Assembly: GCF_014647075.1 (NCBI RefSeq)
Contig: NZ_BMOM01000009.1
Coordinates: 1-64,000 of the forward strand
Direction of reading: 5' to 3'
Source of the DNA: Deinococcus aerophilus
GTDB taxonomy: Bacteria > Deinococcota > Deinococci > Deinococcales > Deinococcaceae
DNA length: 64,000 nt
Of this stretch, positions 21,544-36,014 are shown one piece after another. The translations under genes were made by a program, and so were the position numbers. Each line of letters starts with the position of its first letter. Position 1 is the stretch's first letter. The notes beneath the pieces were generated by a model. The model was given only the letters and a program-made list of their open reading frames with translations, did not search any database and was not told the origin of the DNA.

Positions 21544-21606
21544 GCCGCGGCGGTGGGGCCCGGCGCCCGGTGGCGCGGGCCCACGCGCGTGCTCTAGGCT
21601 GAGCGC

Positions 21607-22782
21607 ATGTGGAGTTCACGGCGGGCAGCAGATGTGCCGGGCAGCGTATTCGCGCTGATGGACGCGGCCAAGCAACGGGCGCGGTCGGCCGGACGGGAGG
21701 TCATTGACCTGAGCATCGGCAGCAGCGATCAGGCTCCTTCACCGGCCGTACTGGAAACGCTGCGTGAGGCGACCCACGATCCGCTGACCTACCGCTACCC
21801 GCTGTTCAGCGACACGCGCCCGCTGCGCGAGGCCGCTGCCGCCTATCTGGGCCGGCGCTTCGGAGTGAACCTCGACGCCGAACGCGAGGTGCTGCCGCTG
21901 ATCGGCGCTCAGGAGGGACTGGCCCACCTGCTGCTCGCGGTGACCGACCCCGGTGACACGCTGCTGCTGCCCGATCCGGGCTACCCGCCGTATCTGGGGG
22001 CGGCGGCGGTGGCCGGCGTGCGCGCGGTGACGCTGCCCCTGCTGCCCGAACGCGGCTTTCTGCCGGATCTGGACGCCCTTCCGGCCGACCTGCGCCCCCG
22101 CGCCCTGCTGCTGAACTACCCCAACAACCCGACCTCCGCGGTGGCCGACGCCGCCTTCTTCCGCGCGGTGGCGGCGTGGTGCCGGGCGCGCGGCACGCTG
22201 CTGATCCACGATCATCCCTACGCCGAGCTGACCTTCGGCGACTACCGCGCCCCCAGCGCCCTGGAAGCGGGGGTACAGGGGGTGGTGGAACTGCATTCGC
22301 TGAGCAAGACGCACCACATGGGCGGCTTCCGGGTGGGCTTTGCCGCCGGGGATGCCGACGCTCTGGCCGCGCTGGCCCGCGTGAAGGGAGCTGTGGATTT
22401 CCATCCGTACCTGGGCATCCAGCGGGCCGCTGCGCTCGCGCTGGGCCTGCCGGATGAGGTGGGCCGCGCCGGCGCGGCGGTGTTTCAGGAGCGCCGCGAC
22501 GCCCTGGTCCCGGCCCTGCGCGCCCTGGGCTGGGAGGTCGCCCTACCCCAGGCGAGCATGTACGTCTGGGCCCACGTGCCCGGCCTGACCGACAGCGTGG
22601 CCTACGCCGTGCGGGCGGCCGAGACCACCGGCGTGGCGGTCAATCCAGGTCGGGCTTTTGGAGAGCGCGGCGAGGGTTTCGTGCGCTTTGCCCTGATTCA
22701 GCCGCCCGAGGTGCTCGCCGAGGCAGCCCGGCGCCTGTCGGAGGTGGCGGTCTGCGGAGCCGTGCCCGTCAGCCCGTCCTGA
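21607..22782 (+). CDS. PLP-dependent class I/II aminotransferase
   Basis: A 391-residue fold-type I aminotransferase. PLP-binding features are [11 protein letters not shown], the [10 protein letters not shown] motif (Asn binding PLP), [10 protein letters not shown] (Asp-Tyr) and the Schiff-base Lys in [15 protein letters not shown]-terminal Arg in EGFVRFAL binds the substrate carboxylate. Closest in style to the LL-diaminopimelate/alanine-type aminotransferases; the exact substrate cannot be read from sequence. TAGGCT (21595-21600) sits 6 bases before the ATG (leaderless). Confidence 0.88.
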   Translation: MWSSRRAADVPGSVFALMDAAKQRARSAGREVIDLSIGSSDQAPSPAVLETLREATHDPLTYRYPLFSDTRPLREAAAAYLGRRFGVNLDAEREVLPLIGAQEGLAHLLLAVTDPGDTLLLPDPGYPPYLGAAAVAGVRAVTLPLLPERGFLPDLDALPADLRPRALLLNYPNNPTSAVADAAFFRAVAAWCRARGTLLIHDHPYAELTFGDYRAPSALEAGVQGVVELHSLSKTHHMGGFRVGFAAGDADALAALARVKGAVDFHPYLGIQRAAALALGLPDEVGRAGAAVFQERRDALVPALRALGWEVALPQASMYVWAHVPGLTDSVAYAVRAAETTGVAVNPGRAFGERGEGFVRFALIQPPEVLAEAARRLSEVAVCGAVPVSPS

Positions 22783-22795
22783 ACGGGGTAACCGC

Positions 22796-24073
<1,278 letters not shown>

Positions 24074-24270
24074 GGCTTCATCCTTTTTCTGCTGGGGACC
24101 CCAGGGGGGTGGTCAGAGGGGGCGGTACGGTGATGACGGTTGAACGCATTCATCCCGACTACAGGTGCATGTTACACATCATACTCACCGCACGTCTAGA
24201 CTCGTCTATCTGCGAAGCCTCATGAACTCATCAGGCGCGCGGCCGCCTGCGGCTGATGGTGAGGAGGATG

Positions 24271-24299
24271 TTGAGGGGAGTGTGGTTGCGTGATACGCT
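24271..24299 (+). promoter_or_regulatory. sigma-70-like promoter of the RHH gene
   Basis: TTGAGG (24271-24276), a 17-base spacer, and TACGCT (24294-24299). Transcription would start near 24306, giving a leader of about 45 bases with a good ribosome-binding site. The rest of the 278-base gap before it holds only the divergent murA leader. Confidence 0.7.
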
Positions 24300-24351
24300 T
24301 CCCACACACCCACGCCCCCACCGGGCCGCGTGAGGCCCATTCAGGAGAGGC

Positions 24352-24576
24352 ATGCCCAAGAAGGAACGCAAACGCCTGCAGGTGGTCATCAGCGACGAAC
24401 AGGATGCCCTGCTGACACGGACCGCTTATGAGTTGTCTAGCCCCGAACGGCTGATCAGCAAGAGTGAAGTGGTCCGGCTGGCCATCGAGAAGATCGCCCG
24501 CGAACTCGGGGACGGCGAGCCGCTCGACGGCTTCCGGGCCCTGCTGGAAAATGAGGATCCCGAGGCCGACAGCTAG
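24352..24576 (+). CDS. small ribbon-helix-helix-like DNA-binding protein
   Basis: A 74-residue protein with a basic N-terminus (PKKERKR), a beta strand RLQVVIS, then two helices with SKSEVVRLAIEKIARELG, the CopG/Arc-type ribbon-helix-helix arrangement. It would bind DNA as a dimer. Preceded by a good promoter and AGGAGAGG, and followed by a strong terminator, so it is a free-standing gene, with no toxin partner visible. Target unknown. Confidence 0.75.
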   Translation: MPKKERKRLQVVISDEQDALLTRTAYELSSPERLISKSEVVRLAIEKIARELGDGEPLDGFRALLENEDPEADS

Positions 24577-24602
24577 AACCACAGGGCGCCGCGGCATCAC
24601 AG

Positions 24603-24643
24603 AACTGGCGGAACGGACCAAACCCCGTTGCGCCAGTTTTTTT
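24603..24643 (+). terminator. strong intrinsic terminator after the RHH gene
   Basis: An AACTGGCG/CGCCAGTT stem extended by AACGG/CCGTT with one mismatch, followed by seven T (24637-24643). Confidence 0.92.
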
Positions 24644-24692
24644 CACGGCGTCCACGTGATCGGGAGCGACCGTGCAGGCCAGGCGGGTGGGC

Positions 24693-25751
24693 TCAGGGGG
24701 CCTGCTGGGCGTAGGGCGTGCCCAGCACCCGCCGCGCCCCCAGGTACCGCGGGGCCCAGTAGCGGTCGGTCATCAGCGCGTCAATGCTGACCTTGCCCCG
24801 GTAGCTGTTGGCGCTCACGAAGGTGTCGTCTCCCAGGTAGATGCCCACATGGGACACCCGGCCCCGGCCCTCGGTGTCGAAGAACAGCAGGTCGCCGGGC
24901 TGCAACTGCCCCGCCTCGACCGGCAGGCCCGTCCGCGCCTGATCGGCACTGACCCGGGGCAGGCGTACGCCCAGCGGCGTAAACACCTGCAGGACGAAGC
25001 CGCTGCAGTCCAGGCCAGCGCGGGTGGTGCCACCGTAGACATACGGCGTGTCGAGCATGGCGAGCGCCGCGCTGCGCCAGTCGCTGGAAAGCGCGGGCAG
25101 GGCCTCGGGAGGAGCGGGCAGCGGCTCGGGCGCTGCCCAGGACGGCCCGAGCGCGGCGGTGGGGAGCGCAGGCTGTTCTCCCGCCGCACTCCGGAGAGGA
25201 GCCGACAGCGCTGTCGGAAGTACCAAAGGGGGCAGCCCCCCCGACGAAGTCTGGAGGGGCTGGGAGTTGGAGGAAGCGGCCGGAGCCTGAGCGGGCTGGA
25301 ACGGGGCGGTGGCGAGGGGGGCCACGACCGGAGCGGCGGGCCGGATGGCGGAGACGGGCAATTTCAGCACCTGACCCACCGTCAGCACCGCGCCGACCGG
25401 CAGCAGGTTCTCGGCGAGCAGGGCGTCCACACTCACGCCGTAACGGCGCGACAGGGCATACAGGGTCTCCCCCGGCTGCACGCTGTGGCGGTATGGATCC
25501 TGCACGAGCAGCACCTGTCCCACCTTCAGGTCGGGTGCGGTCAGGTGGTTGAGGGCCAGCAGGGTCTCCACCCGCAGACCGACGCGGCGGGCGATGGCGT
25601 AGGCAGTGTCGCCCGCCTGAACAGTGACCGTCTGTACGGTGACTGCCTGGGCAGGCAGAGGGGCAACCTGCGCCCGGGCCGAAGCCGCACAAGCAAGCAG
25701 GACCGTCGTCAGCAGGGAAACACGCCAGGATTGAAATGAGAATTGCAGCAT
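24693..25751 (-). CDS. secreted LysM-NlpC/P60 peptidoglycan hydrolase
   Basis: A 352-residue protein: Sec signal peptide (about 27 residues, ending ARA), two LysM repeats (about 42-84 and 88-131) for peptidoglycan binding, a long Pro/Ala/Ser linker (about 135-225), and a C-terminal NlpC/P60 domain. The catalytic Cys is in LDCSGFV and the His in SHVGIYLG, and PGDLLFF is also conserved. It should be a D,L-endopeptidase acting on wall stem peptides during growth or division. The 230 bases upstream (25752-25981) contain no gene. Confidence 0.93.
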   Translation of the reverse strand: MLQFSFQSWRVSLLTTVLLACAASARAQVAPLPAQAVTVQTVTVQAGDTAYAIARRVGLRVETLLALNHLTAPDLKVGQVLLVQDPYRHSVQPGETLYALSRRYGVSVDALLAENLLPVGAVLTVGQVLKLPVSAIRPAAPVVAPLATAPFQPAQAPAASSNSQPLQTSSGGLPPLVLPTALSAPLRSAAGEQPALPTAALGPSWAAPEPLPAPPEALPALSSDWRSAALAMLDTPYVYGGTTRAGLDCSGFVLQVFTPLGVRLPRVSADQARTGLPVEAGQLQPGDLLFFDTEGRGRVSHVGIYLGDDTFVSANSYRGKVSIDALMTDRYWAPRYLGARRVLGTPYAQQAP

Positions 25752-25981
25752 CCGGACAGGGGCTCACAGGGGGCGAGATGAGAGGAACCGAAGCAATTGA
25801 TGTAAAGCTGTTGGGCGCACCGTAACACGCCGCTCCGGTTCATGCCTAGTCCCGCCCGACACTGACCCCAGCGGGGGGATGCGGGTGAGCAAATTCACGC
25901 ACAGCGGCCCACATGGTCATGGAAACCTTGAACATGGGCCGGGTCCCCTACATCCCCTGACCAGGGACAGACCAGAGCCGC

Positions 25982-27214
<1,233 letters not shown>

Positions 27215-27238
27215 GCCGGCCCTCCGGCTGCGGGTGGG

Positions 27239-27934
27239 TTAACGGCCTTGCTCCGCACCCTCCACCCCCACCTTCGGACAGAAAGACGCCAGCCCACACG
27301 CCCCACACTGCGGCTTGCGGGCGTGGCATACCCGCCGCCCGTGCAGGATCAGCGCGTGGTGCAGAAAGACCCAGCGCCCACGCGGAAACAGTTTTTGCAG
27401 GTCGGTTTCCACCTTGTCGGGGTTGGTCTGGGTGCTCAATCCCAGACGGCGGGCCAGACGGCCCACATGGGTATCCACCGCGATGGCCGGATACCCGTAT
27501 GCGTTGCTCAGCACGACATTGGCCGTCTTGCGGCCCGCACCGGGCAAGGCCACCACGGCGGCGAAGTCGTCGGGGACCTCGCCGCCGTGCCGCTCGACAA
27601 GCAGGCGGGCGAGCGCCGCAAGGTTGCGGGCCTTGCCCCGGTACAGTCCGATGCGGCGGATCAGGGGCTCTATGTCCTCGGCGCTGGCCGCGCTCATGGC
27701 GTGGGCGTCGGGATAGCGGGCGAACAGGGCAGGAGTAGCGGCGTTCACGCTCACATCGGTGGCCTGGGCGCTCAGGACGGTGGCGACGAGCAGTTCAAAC
27801 GGCGTGCGGAACTCCAGTTCGGTGCGGGCGTCCGGGTACAGGGTATCCAGCACCGTCAGGACCTGCGGAGCACGGCTCCGGGCCCCGGCAGGCAGACGCG
27901 CCGCAGGACGCCGGGCAGAGGAAGAGGAGGTCAT
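27239..27934 (-). CDS. nth: endonuclease III (DNA glycosylase/AP lyase)
   Basis: A 231-residue base-excision repair enzyme removing oxidised pyrimidines. Features are the helix-hairpin-helix LPGAGRKTANVV with the catalytic Lys, the catalytic Asp in AVDTHVGRL, and the 4Fe-4S cluster motif C-x6-C-x2-C-x5-C at the C-terminus. The first 22 residues are a Ser/Arg/Ala-rich extension. TAGCCT (27944-27949) lies 9 bases upstream of the ATG. Confidence 0.96.
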   Translation of the reverse strand: MTSSSSARRPAARLPAGARSRAPQVLTVLDTLYPDARTELEFRTPFELLVATVLSAQATDVSVNAATPALFARYPDAHAMSAASAEDIEPLIRRIGLYRGKARNLAALARLLVERHGGEVPDDFAAVVALPGAGRKTANVVLSNAYGYPAIAVDTHVGRLARRLGLSTQTNPDKVETDLQKLFPRGRWVFLHHALILHGRRVCHARKPQCGACGLASFCPKVGVEGAEQGR

Positions 27935-28051
27935 CGGGTTCCCAGGCTAGCGCCCCTCCCTGGCAGGCTGTCCGCCCGGCCCAGACGCAACCCGTGCAGA
28001 CGCGGCCCGGGCAGATGCAACCCGGGCGGCCTCCGCCGCGTAATCGGGGGC

Positions 28052-28273
28052 ATGAGAGTCCTCTCGTTGATCTTTGGCATCCTCGCCGCCCTGGGACTGC
28101 TGCTGGGGCTGCTGCCGCTGTTCGGGTGGCTGAACTGGCTGGTGGTGTTGCCTCCCGCCGTGCTGGGGCTGGTGTTCGGCGCACTCAGCCGCGACCGGGG
28201 AGCCACCACCCTGAGCGCGGTCGTCGCCGTGCTCGCTGCGCTGCGCCTGCTGCTGGGGGGCGGCGTGCTGTAA
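28052..28273 (+). CDS. small two- or three-helix membrane protein
   Basis: A 73-residue, almost entirely hydrophobic protein with two to three predicted helices (about 4-25, 27-45 and 54-73) separated by a short SRDRG turn. The start has CGGGGGC 1-7 bases upstream but no clear Shine-Dalgarno. No family is recognised; function unknown. It lies just upstream of the tRNA-Trp promoter. Confidence 0.65.
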   Translation: MRVLSLIFGILAALGLLLGLLPLFGWLNWLVVLPPAVLGLVFGALSRDRGATTLSAVVAVLAALRLLLGGGVL

Positions 28274-28294
28274 CGCGCCGCCGGGAGAGCCGCC

Positions 28295-28323
28295 TTGCAC
28301 GTCCGCCGGGCCTCTGCTATTTT
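28295..28323 (+). promoter_or_regulatory. promoter of tRNA-Trp
   Basis: TTGCAC (28295-28300), a 17-base spacer and TATTTT (28318-28323), placing the start about 35 bases before the tRNA. Confidence 0.75.
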
Positions 28324-28365
28324 GGTTGGGCCCGCGTGACCGCGCGGCACCTTTGAATGGCAGAT

Positions 28366-28441
28366 GGGTTCTTAGCTCAGTTGGTAGAGCATCGGTCTCC
28401 AAAACCGAGGGTCGTAGGTTCAAGTCCTACAGGGCCCGCCA
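28366..28441 (+). tRNA. tRNA-Trp, anticodon CCA
   Basis: A 76-base cloverleaf: acceptor stem 28366-28372 with 28431-28437, anticodon CCA at 28399-28401, T-arm GGTTCAAGTCC, and encoded CCA end. A strong terminator follows. Confidence 0.97.
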
Positions 28442-28449
28442 GACAAAAC

Positions 28450-28476
28450 CTCCCGCTTCGTGCGGGAGTTTTTTTT
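28450..28476 (+). terminator. intrinsic terminator after tRNA-Trp
   Basis: A 7-bp stem (28450-28456 with 28462-28468) with a TTCGT loop and eight T residues. Confidence 0.95.
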
Positions 28477-28491
28477 GGTGTGTGCGGCCAC

Positions 28492-28847
28492 CTCACCCCC
28501 GATCATGCGGTGGCCGTGGGCCGTGTGGCGCTCCACCAGGACCGAAAGGTCCACGCCGGACAGTTTCCCGTTCCCCACCATCACCCGGCCCCCCACCATG
28601 TTGAGGGCCGCGCGCGGCGGGGTACACAGCAGGGCGCTGCGGAGTCGTGCGTGGCCCCGGAATACCCCACGATCAGGTTGGCGGCAAATCCCGGCGCCAG
28701 CGGGCAGATGTCGTCGCGGTTCAGCACCGCCGCGCCGCCGCGGATGGCCAGCCACAGGGCGTCGTAGGCGCTCAGGGCCACCCGCACCCCGGCGTTCGAA
28801 TGCGGCGCAAGCAAGACAGTGCGGGTGGGATGCCGGGTGGGGTGCAT
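28492..28847 (-). pseudogene. internally deleted, frameshifted remnant of an 8-oxoguanine deaminase-like amidohydrolase
   Basis: A start codon at 28847 with AGGAGG 4 bases before it opens a frame. Its first dozen residues (HPTRTVLL) resemble the N-terminus of 8-oxoguanine deaminase/hydroxyatrazine hydrolase-type amidohydrolases. The frame then jumps directly to the family's C-terminal part (ALWLAIRGGAAVLNRDDI, LAPGFAANLIV, HDSAA). Near 28640 the match shifts to another reading frame (LLCTPPRAALNMVGGRVMVGNGKL, VDLSVLVERH) and ends near 28495. About three quarters of the normal protein, including all metal ligands, is missing. The ribosome-binding site survives, so decay looks recent. A short truncated peptide could still be made. 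Confidence 0.75.
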
Positions 28848-29008
28848 GGAGCCTCCTGTGGACGAACGGTCATGCAACACAAAATGGCCCCGACCACAGC
28901 GGTCAGGACCAGAAATTGGGCTTCCCCCACGGGGAACAGGAACGCTTCCCAGTTTAGAGCACATTTGGTCTCCGCCCGATGACCGGCGTTGGGGGTAGAC
29001 TGGAAGCG

Positions 29009-29731
29009 ATGAGTGATACCTCCCCCCTCCGTCGCCTGCACCGCGTTCAGGAACTCGATCTCAATCTGGACCGCCTGCGCGACGAGGAAAAGAACCTGCC
29101 CGACGACCTGCGCGCCGCCCGCAACGAGCAGGAGCGTCTGAACAACGACCTGGAAGACACCGAGATCACCCTCGAGGGGGTGGACAAGCGGGTCCGTGCT
29201 CAGGAACAGGATCTGGCGGGCACCCGCGCCCAGATCGAGCGCGCCCAGGAGGAGCAGGAGAAGAGCGCCTTCGACGCCCGCGCCCAGAGCCAGTACGGCA
29301 GCCGCATCCAGCAGCTCGGCGAGCGCGCCGACGAGATGGAAGAGGACCTGCTGCCCCTGCGTGAACGCCAGCGCGAACTCAACGAGAAGGCCGCCGAGCT
29401 GCGCAGCCAGCACCGCGCCCTGCGCCCCACCCTGAACGCGCTCGAGGAACGTGACGAGGCCCGCGTGCAGGACCTGCGCGATCAGGGCGAGGCCGACCGC
29501 CAGGAACGCGCCGCGCTGGTGGGCGGCCTGGAGGCCCGCACTGTGCGCGAATACGACATGATCCGCAAGGCCAAGAAGGGTCTGGGGGTCGTGGAGATCC
29601 GGGGAGGACGCTGCACCGGCTGCAACGTGGTCCTGCCGGTCAACGTGCAGCAGAAAGCGGCGCTGGGCAAACTGCCCCCCGTGAAATGCCCCTCGTGTGG
29701 GCGCTTCCTGATCCGGCTGGACCTGGACTGA
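29009..29731 (+). CDS. C4-type zinc ribbon coiled-coil protein (DUF164 family)
   Basis: A 240-residue protein: an almost continuous charged coiled coil (about residues 10-180) followed by a C-terminal zinc ribbon with CTGC...CPSC cysteines (about 205-232). This is the zf-RING_7/DUF164 family (CT398/HP0958-like). Members act as chaperones or adaptors linking RNA polymerase sigma-54 or secretion systems; the role in Deinococcus is unknown. TAGACT (28996-29001) lies 7 bases before the ATG, pointing to a leaderless start. An upstream in-frame GTG is less likely. Confidence 0.88.
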   Translation: MSDTSPLRRLHRVQELDLNLDRLRDEEKNLPDDLRAARNEQERLNNDLEDTEITLEGVDKRVRAQEQDLAGTRAQIERAQEEQEKSAFDARAQSQYGSRIQQLGERADEMEEDLLPLRERQRELNEKAAELRSQHRALRPTLNALEERDEARVQDLRDQGEADRQERAALVGGLEARTVREYDMIRKAKKGLGVVEIRGGRCTGCNVVLPVNVQQKAALGKLPPVKCPSCGRFLIRLDLD

Positions 29732-29804
29732 AGCCAGTGGGAGCGGAGCTCCCCGGTGGGGTCCCGGTCTCCTGGCCCGCACCCCGACTGGAGGCTTCTC
29801 CCCC

Positions 29805-29872
29805 ACCCGCCCACAACATCAAAAGCCACCGCCCGGAGGACCGGGCGATGGCTTTTGATGTTGTGGGCGGGT
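29805..29872. terminator. exceptionally long bidirectional terminator hairpin
   Basis: Two 32-base arms (29805-29836 and 29841-29872) pair with one mismatch around an AGGA loop, between convergent genes. Each arm contains GCTTTTGATG or its complement. Thus on either strand an inner 12-bp GC stem is followed immediately by TTTTGATGTTG, giving a symmetrical two-way terminator. Confidence 0.92.
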
Positions 29873-29879
29873 GCCGGTG

Positions 29880-30845
<966 letters not shown>

Positions 30846-30960
30846 TGTGGCGCCTGACCGGCAGCCCGCGTGCCCGGGTGCGCCGCGCCACGAACGGATA
30901 TGAAAAACCCCGCCCGCCCGGACGGACCGCTGCACTACACTGCCGGTCAGGTGAAGTGGA

Positions 30961-32445
30961 ATGATTGAAGACAACCGTCCGCTGGACGTGGTGATTCTCG
31001 CAGCGGGCCAGGGCACCCGTATGCGCTCGGCCCTGCCCAAGGTGCTGCATCCGGTGGGAGGCCGCCCGATGGTCGCGTGGGCGGTGAAGGCCGCCCGTGA
31101 GCTGGGCGCGCGCAACGTGGTCGTGGTGACCGGCCACGGGGCCGGGCAGGTGGAGGCGGCGCTGACCGGACCACAGGGCGCGCCGGACCCTGGCGCGGTC
31201 CATCAGCCCCAGCTGGTCTTCGCACGCCAGGACCGGCAGCAGGGGACCGGCCACGCCTTCGTGTGCGGCATCGATGCGCTGGGGGACCACGCGGACGCGG
31301 ACGTGCTGGTGCTGTACGGCGACACCCCGTTGCTGCGCACCGAAACGCTGCGCGCGCTGCTCGAAGACCACCGCACGCGCGACAGCGCACTGACCATCCT
31401 GACCGGCGAGCTGCCCGACGCCACCGGCTATGGCCGCATCATCCGTGATCTGGAGGGCAACGTCGAGCGCATCGTGGAGCAAAAGGACCTCAAGCCCCAC
31501 GAACAGATCGTGCGCGAGTTCAACAGCGGCGTGTACCTGATGGATTCGCGCGCCTCGGGGCTGGCACACCGCATCACCAACGACAACGCGGCGGGCGAGT
31601 ACTACCTGACCGACCTGCTGGAGCTGTACCACGCCGAGGGCGAGCAGGCCCACGCTTTCAAGCTCAGCGACCCCGACGAGGTGCTGGGCGCCAACGACCG
31701 GCGCGGCCTGGCCGAGCTGGAAGCCATCCTGCGCCGCCGCATCAACATGGCCCACATGCAGGCCGGGGTGACCCTGCAAGACCCCCACAGCATCCGCATC
31801 GAGGACGGCGTGGCCTTGGGCCGCGACGTGATTCTGGAACCCGGCGTGATTCTGCGGGGGCGCACCCGCCTGGCAGACGGCGTGACGGTGGGGGCATACA
31901 GCGTGGTCACCGACAGCGTGCTGGAAGCGGGCGTGGTGGTCAAACCCCACAGCGTGCTGGAAGGCGCGCACGTTGGCGCGGGCAGCGACGTCGGGCCCTT
32001 CGCGCGCCTGCGCCCCGGCAGCGTGCTGGGGCCGGGCGTCCACATCGGCAACTTCGTGGAGACCAAGAACGCCCATCTGGACGCCGGGGTCAAGGCCGGG
32101 CACCTCGCCTACCTGGGAGACGTCGAGATCGGCGCGGAGACCAACGTCGGGGCAGGCACCATCATCGCCAACTTCGACGGCGTGAACAAGCACCGCAGCA
32201 CGGTGGGCGCGGGCGTCTTCATCGGCAGCAACAGCACGCTGATCGCGCCGCGCACGGTGGGAGACGCCGCTTTCATCGCCGCCGGCAGCGCCGTCCACGA
32301 CGACGTTCCCGAGGGAGCGATGGCGATTGCGCGCGGCAAACAGCGCAACATCGAGGGCTGGTCGCGCCGGTACTGGGGCGGTATGGCCGACAAGGTGCAA
32401 AGAAAGCTGCCCTGGATCGCGGGCTGGCTGGAACGGCGCGACTAA
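30961..32445 (+). CDS. glmU: bifunctional GlmU (glucosamine-1-phosphate acetyltransferase/UDP-GlcNAc pyrophosphorylase)
   Basis: A 494-residue enzyme making UDP-GlcNAc for peptidoglycan. The N-terminal uridylyltransferase domain has [30 protein letters not shown] and LYGDTPLL. The C-terminal left-handed beta-helix acetyltransferase domain has hexapeptide repeats, [27 protein letters not shown] and [18 protein letters not shown] at 30936-30941 may be the -10 box. It works one step before MurA, encoded about 7 kb away. Confidence 0.96.
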   Translation: MIEDNRPLDVVILAAGQGTRMRSALPKVLHPVGGRPMVAWAVKAARELGARNVVVVTGHGAGQVEAALTGPQGAPDPGAVHQPQLVFARQDRQQGTGHAFVCGIDALGDHADADVLVLYGDTPLLRTETLRALLEDHRTRDSALTILTGELPDATGYGRIIRDLEGNVERIVEQKDLKPHEQIVREFNSGVYLMDSRASGLAHRITNDNAAGEYYLTDLLELYHAEGEQAHAFKLSDPDEVLGANDRRGLAELEAILRRRINMAHMQAGVTLQDPHSIRIEDGVALGRDVILEPGVILRGRTRLADGVTVGAYSVVTDSVLEAGVVVKPHSVLEGAHVGAGSDVGPFARLRPGSVLGPGVHIGNFVETKNAHLDAGVKAGHLAYLGDVEIGAETNVGAGTIIANFDGVNKHRSTVGAGVFIGSNSTLIAPRTVGDAAFIAAGSAVHDDVPEGAMAIARGKQRNIEGWSRRYWGGMADKVQRKLPWIAGWLERRD

Positions 32446-32457
32446 CTCCGGGCCTGA

Positions 32458-32497
32458 AAAGCAGGGCCGGTGACCACCGTCACGGCCCTGCTCCTTT
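32458..32497. terminator. bidirectional terminator between glmU and folE
   Basis: A 14-bp stem with one bulged G (32460-32474 with 32479-32492), followed by CCTTTGTCC on the plus strand and by TTTCAGG on the minus strand. Confidence 0.85.
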
Positions 32498-32518
32498 GTC
32501 CTTCAGGACTGTTGTGGC

Positions 32519-33148
<630 letters not shown>

Positions 33149-33196
33149 CGCAAGAGTATGTCCTTTTTGGAGGGGAGGGACCGTAATCCAGATTAA

Positions 33197-33239
33197 GGGG
33201 CGGGGGCGGGCGCGCTCGCCCGCCTCCCGCCCCCGCCCC
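33197..33239 (-). terminator. GC-rich hairpin between thrS and folE
   Basis: A perfect 14-bp GC stem (33197-33210 with 33226-33239) with a 15-base loop that can pair further, followed on the minus strand by TTAATCT. Confidence 0.65.
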
Positions 33240-33258
33240 GCGTGGGGCACCCGGACCG

Positions 33259-35208
<1,950 letters not shown>

Positions 35209-35529
35209 GTGTTCCACTCCTTAGAATTCAAGACAAAAAGACCCGGCCTGGCCGCACTCCAGCAGGACGCCTGAAAACCGTCTATAGGTTCTCAGGCGCA
35301 GGGAGTTCGCGTGTTCAGACCGGATGGGCCAGACATTCGTAGCCACACGGCAGCCATCACCAGACCGGAGTGATGGGCGCGTGACTTCATGCAGGCAGGA
35401 TAGCGGTTTGGGACGAGTGGGGGCAAGCGCGGCGGCGGCGTCACCCAGTTCCCGCCGCACACACCGCCCTCCAGGCATGGAAACAGCTCCAGGGCGCTGT
35501 CGTCTTTGTCGGGCTTACCCGTGAACGGC
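35209..35529 (-). other. thrS leader region with attenuator-like hairpins; no gene seen
   Basis: On the minus strand a 12-bp hairpin (35268-35279 with 35287-35298, loop of 7) is followed by a short CGGC/GCCG hairpin and a CTTTTTG run (35235-35241), then the thrS ribosome-binding site. This resembles an attenuation leader. The canonical T-box motif is absent. The remainder of the stretch has no supportable reading frame. Confidence 0.4.
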
Positions 35530-35928
35530 TCAGCCCTGCACTCCAAAGGCGGCACTGCCGGACACCCCTTTGGGATTCGGCCCCCACCTGTTGGTCTGGG
35601 CATCGCTGTCTGATACCACGAAAACCAGCACCACGATTCCGCCCACCAGGGGAATGAGGCTCAGGAGTTGCCACCAGCCGCTCCGTCCCGTGTCGTGCAG
35701 ACGCCGGGCAGTCAGGGCGAGGCCTGGAATCAGCACCGCCAGCGTATAGATGCCGCTCAGGACCCCCAGTGAGAGATCGTCGCTTCCCAGTCCGAGCATG
35801 CCGTCCACGAACCCCAGAACGAACGTGATGATGAGGTTGAAAAGCGTAAACATCCAGTATTCGCGGCGACGGGCACGGCCAGAAAAGTCGGCGTAATGGT
35901 GACGGATGACCTTCAGATATTCGTTCAC
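35530..35928 (-). CDS. DUF805 family membrane protein
   Basis: A 132-residue protein beginning YLKVIRHHYADFSGRARRREYWMF, the DUF805 (YhaH-like) signature, with three predicted helices and the LTARRLHDTGRSGWW motif. Function unknown. GTG at 35928 is chosen because TACGCT (35935-35940) lies 6 bases upstream (leaderless) and the family begins just here. The C-terminal tail (residues 108-132) is polar. Confidence 0.87.
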   Translation of the reverse strand: MNEYLKVIRHHYADFSGRARRREYWMFTLFNLIITFVLGFVDGMLGLGSDDLSLGVLSGIYTLAVLIPGLALTARRLHDTGRSGWWQLLSLIPLVGGIVVLVFVVSDSDAQTNRWGPNPKGVSGSAAFGVQG

Positions 35929-36014
35929 GCAAACAGCGTAGGAGCGCAGACACCGCCGCGTTGCCGCACTTGCGCGTGGCCCGGCGGGGGATCTGGGGGT
36001 ATACCGTGACCTCC

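Noticed and set aside
21546..21595. Hairpin after the small secreted protein gene as a terminator
   Set aside because: The GGGCCCG/CGGGCCC stem has a long loop and no T-run, and overlaps the next promoter; support is too weak.
25752..25981. Possible short gene starting at 25879
   Set aside because: The frame overlaps the MFS gene on the other strand, has no ribosome-binding site and reads as low-complexity Arg/Pro.
35209..35300. T-box riboswitch upstream of thrS
   Set aside because: The conserved T-box sequence and a specifier loop with a Thr codon could not be found.
35292..35529. Short frames on both strands between thrS and the DUF805 gene
   Set aside because: No start signal, no motif, and compositions typical of random GC-rich sequence.
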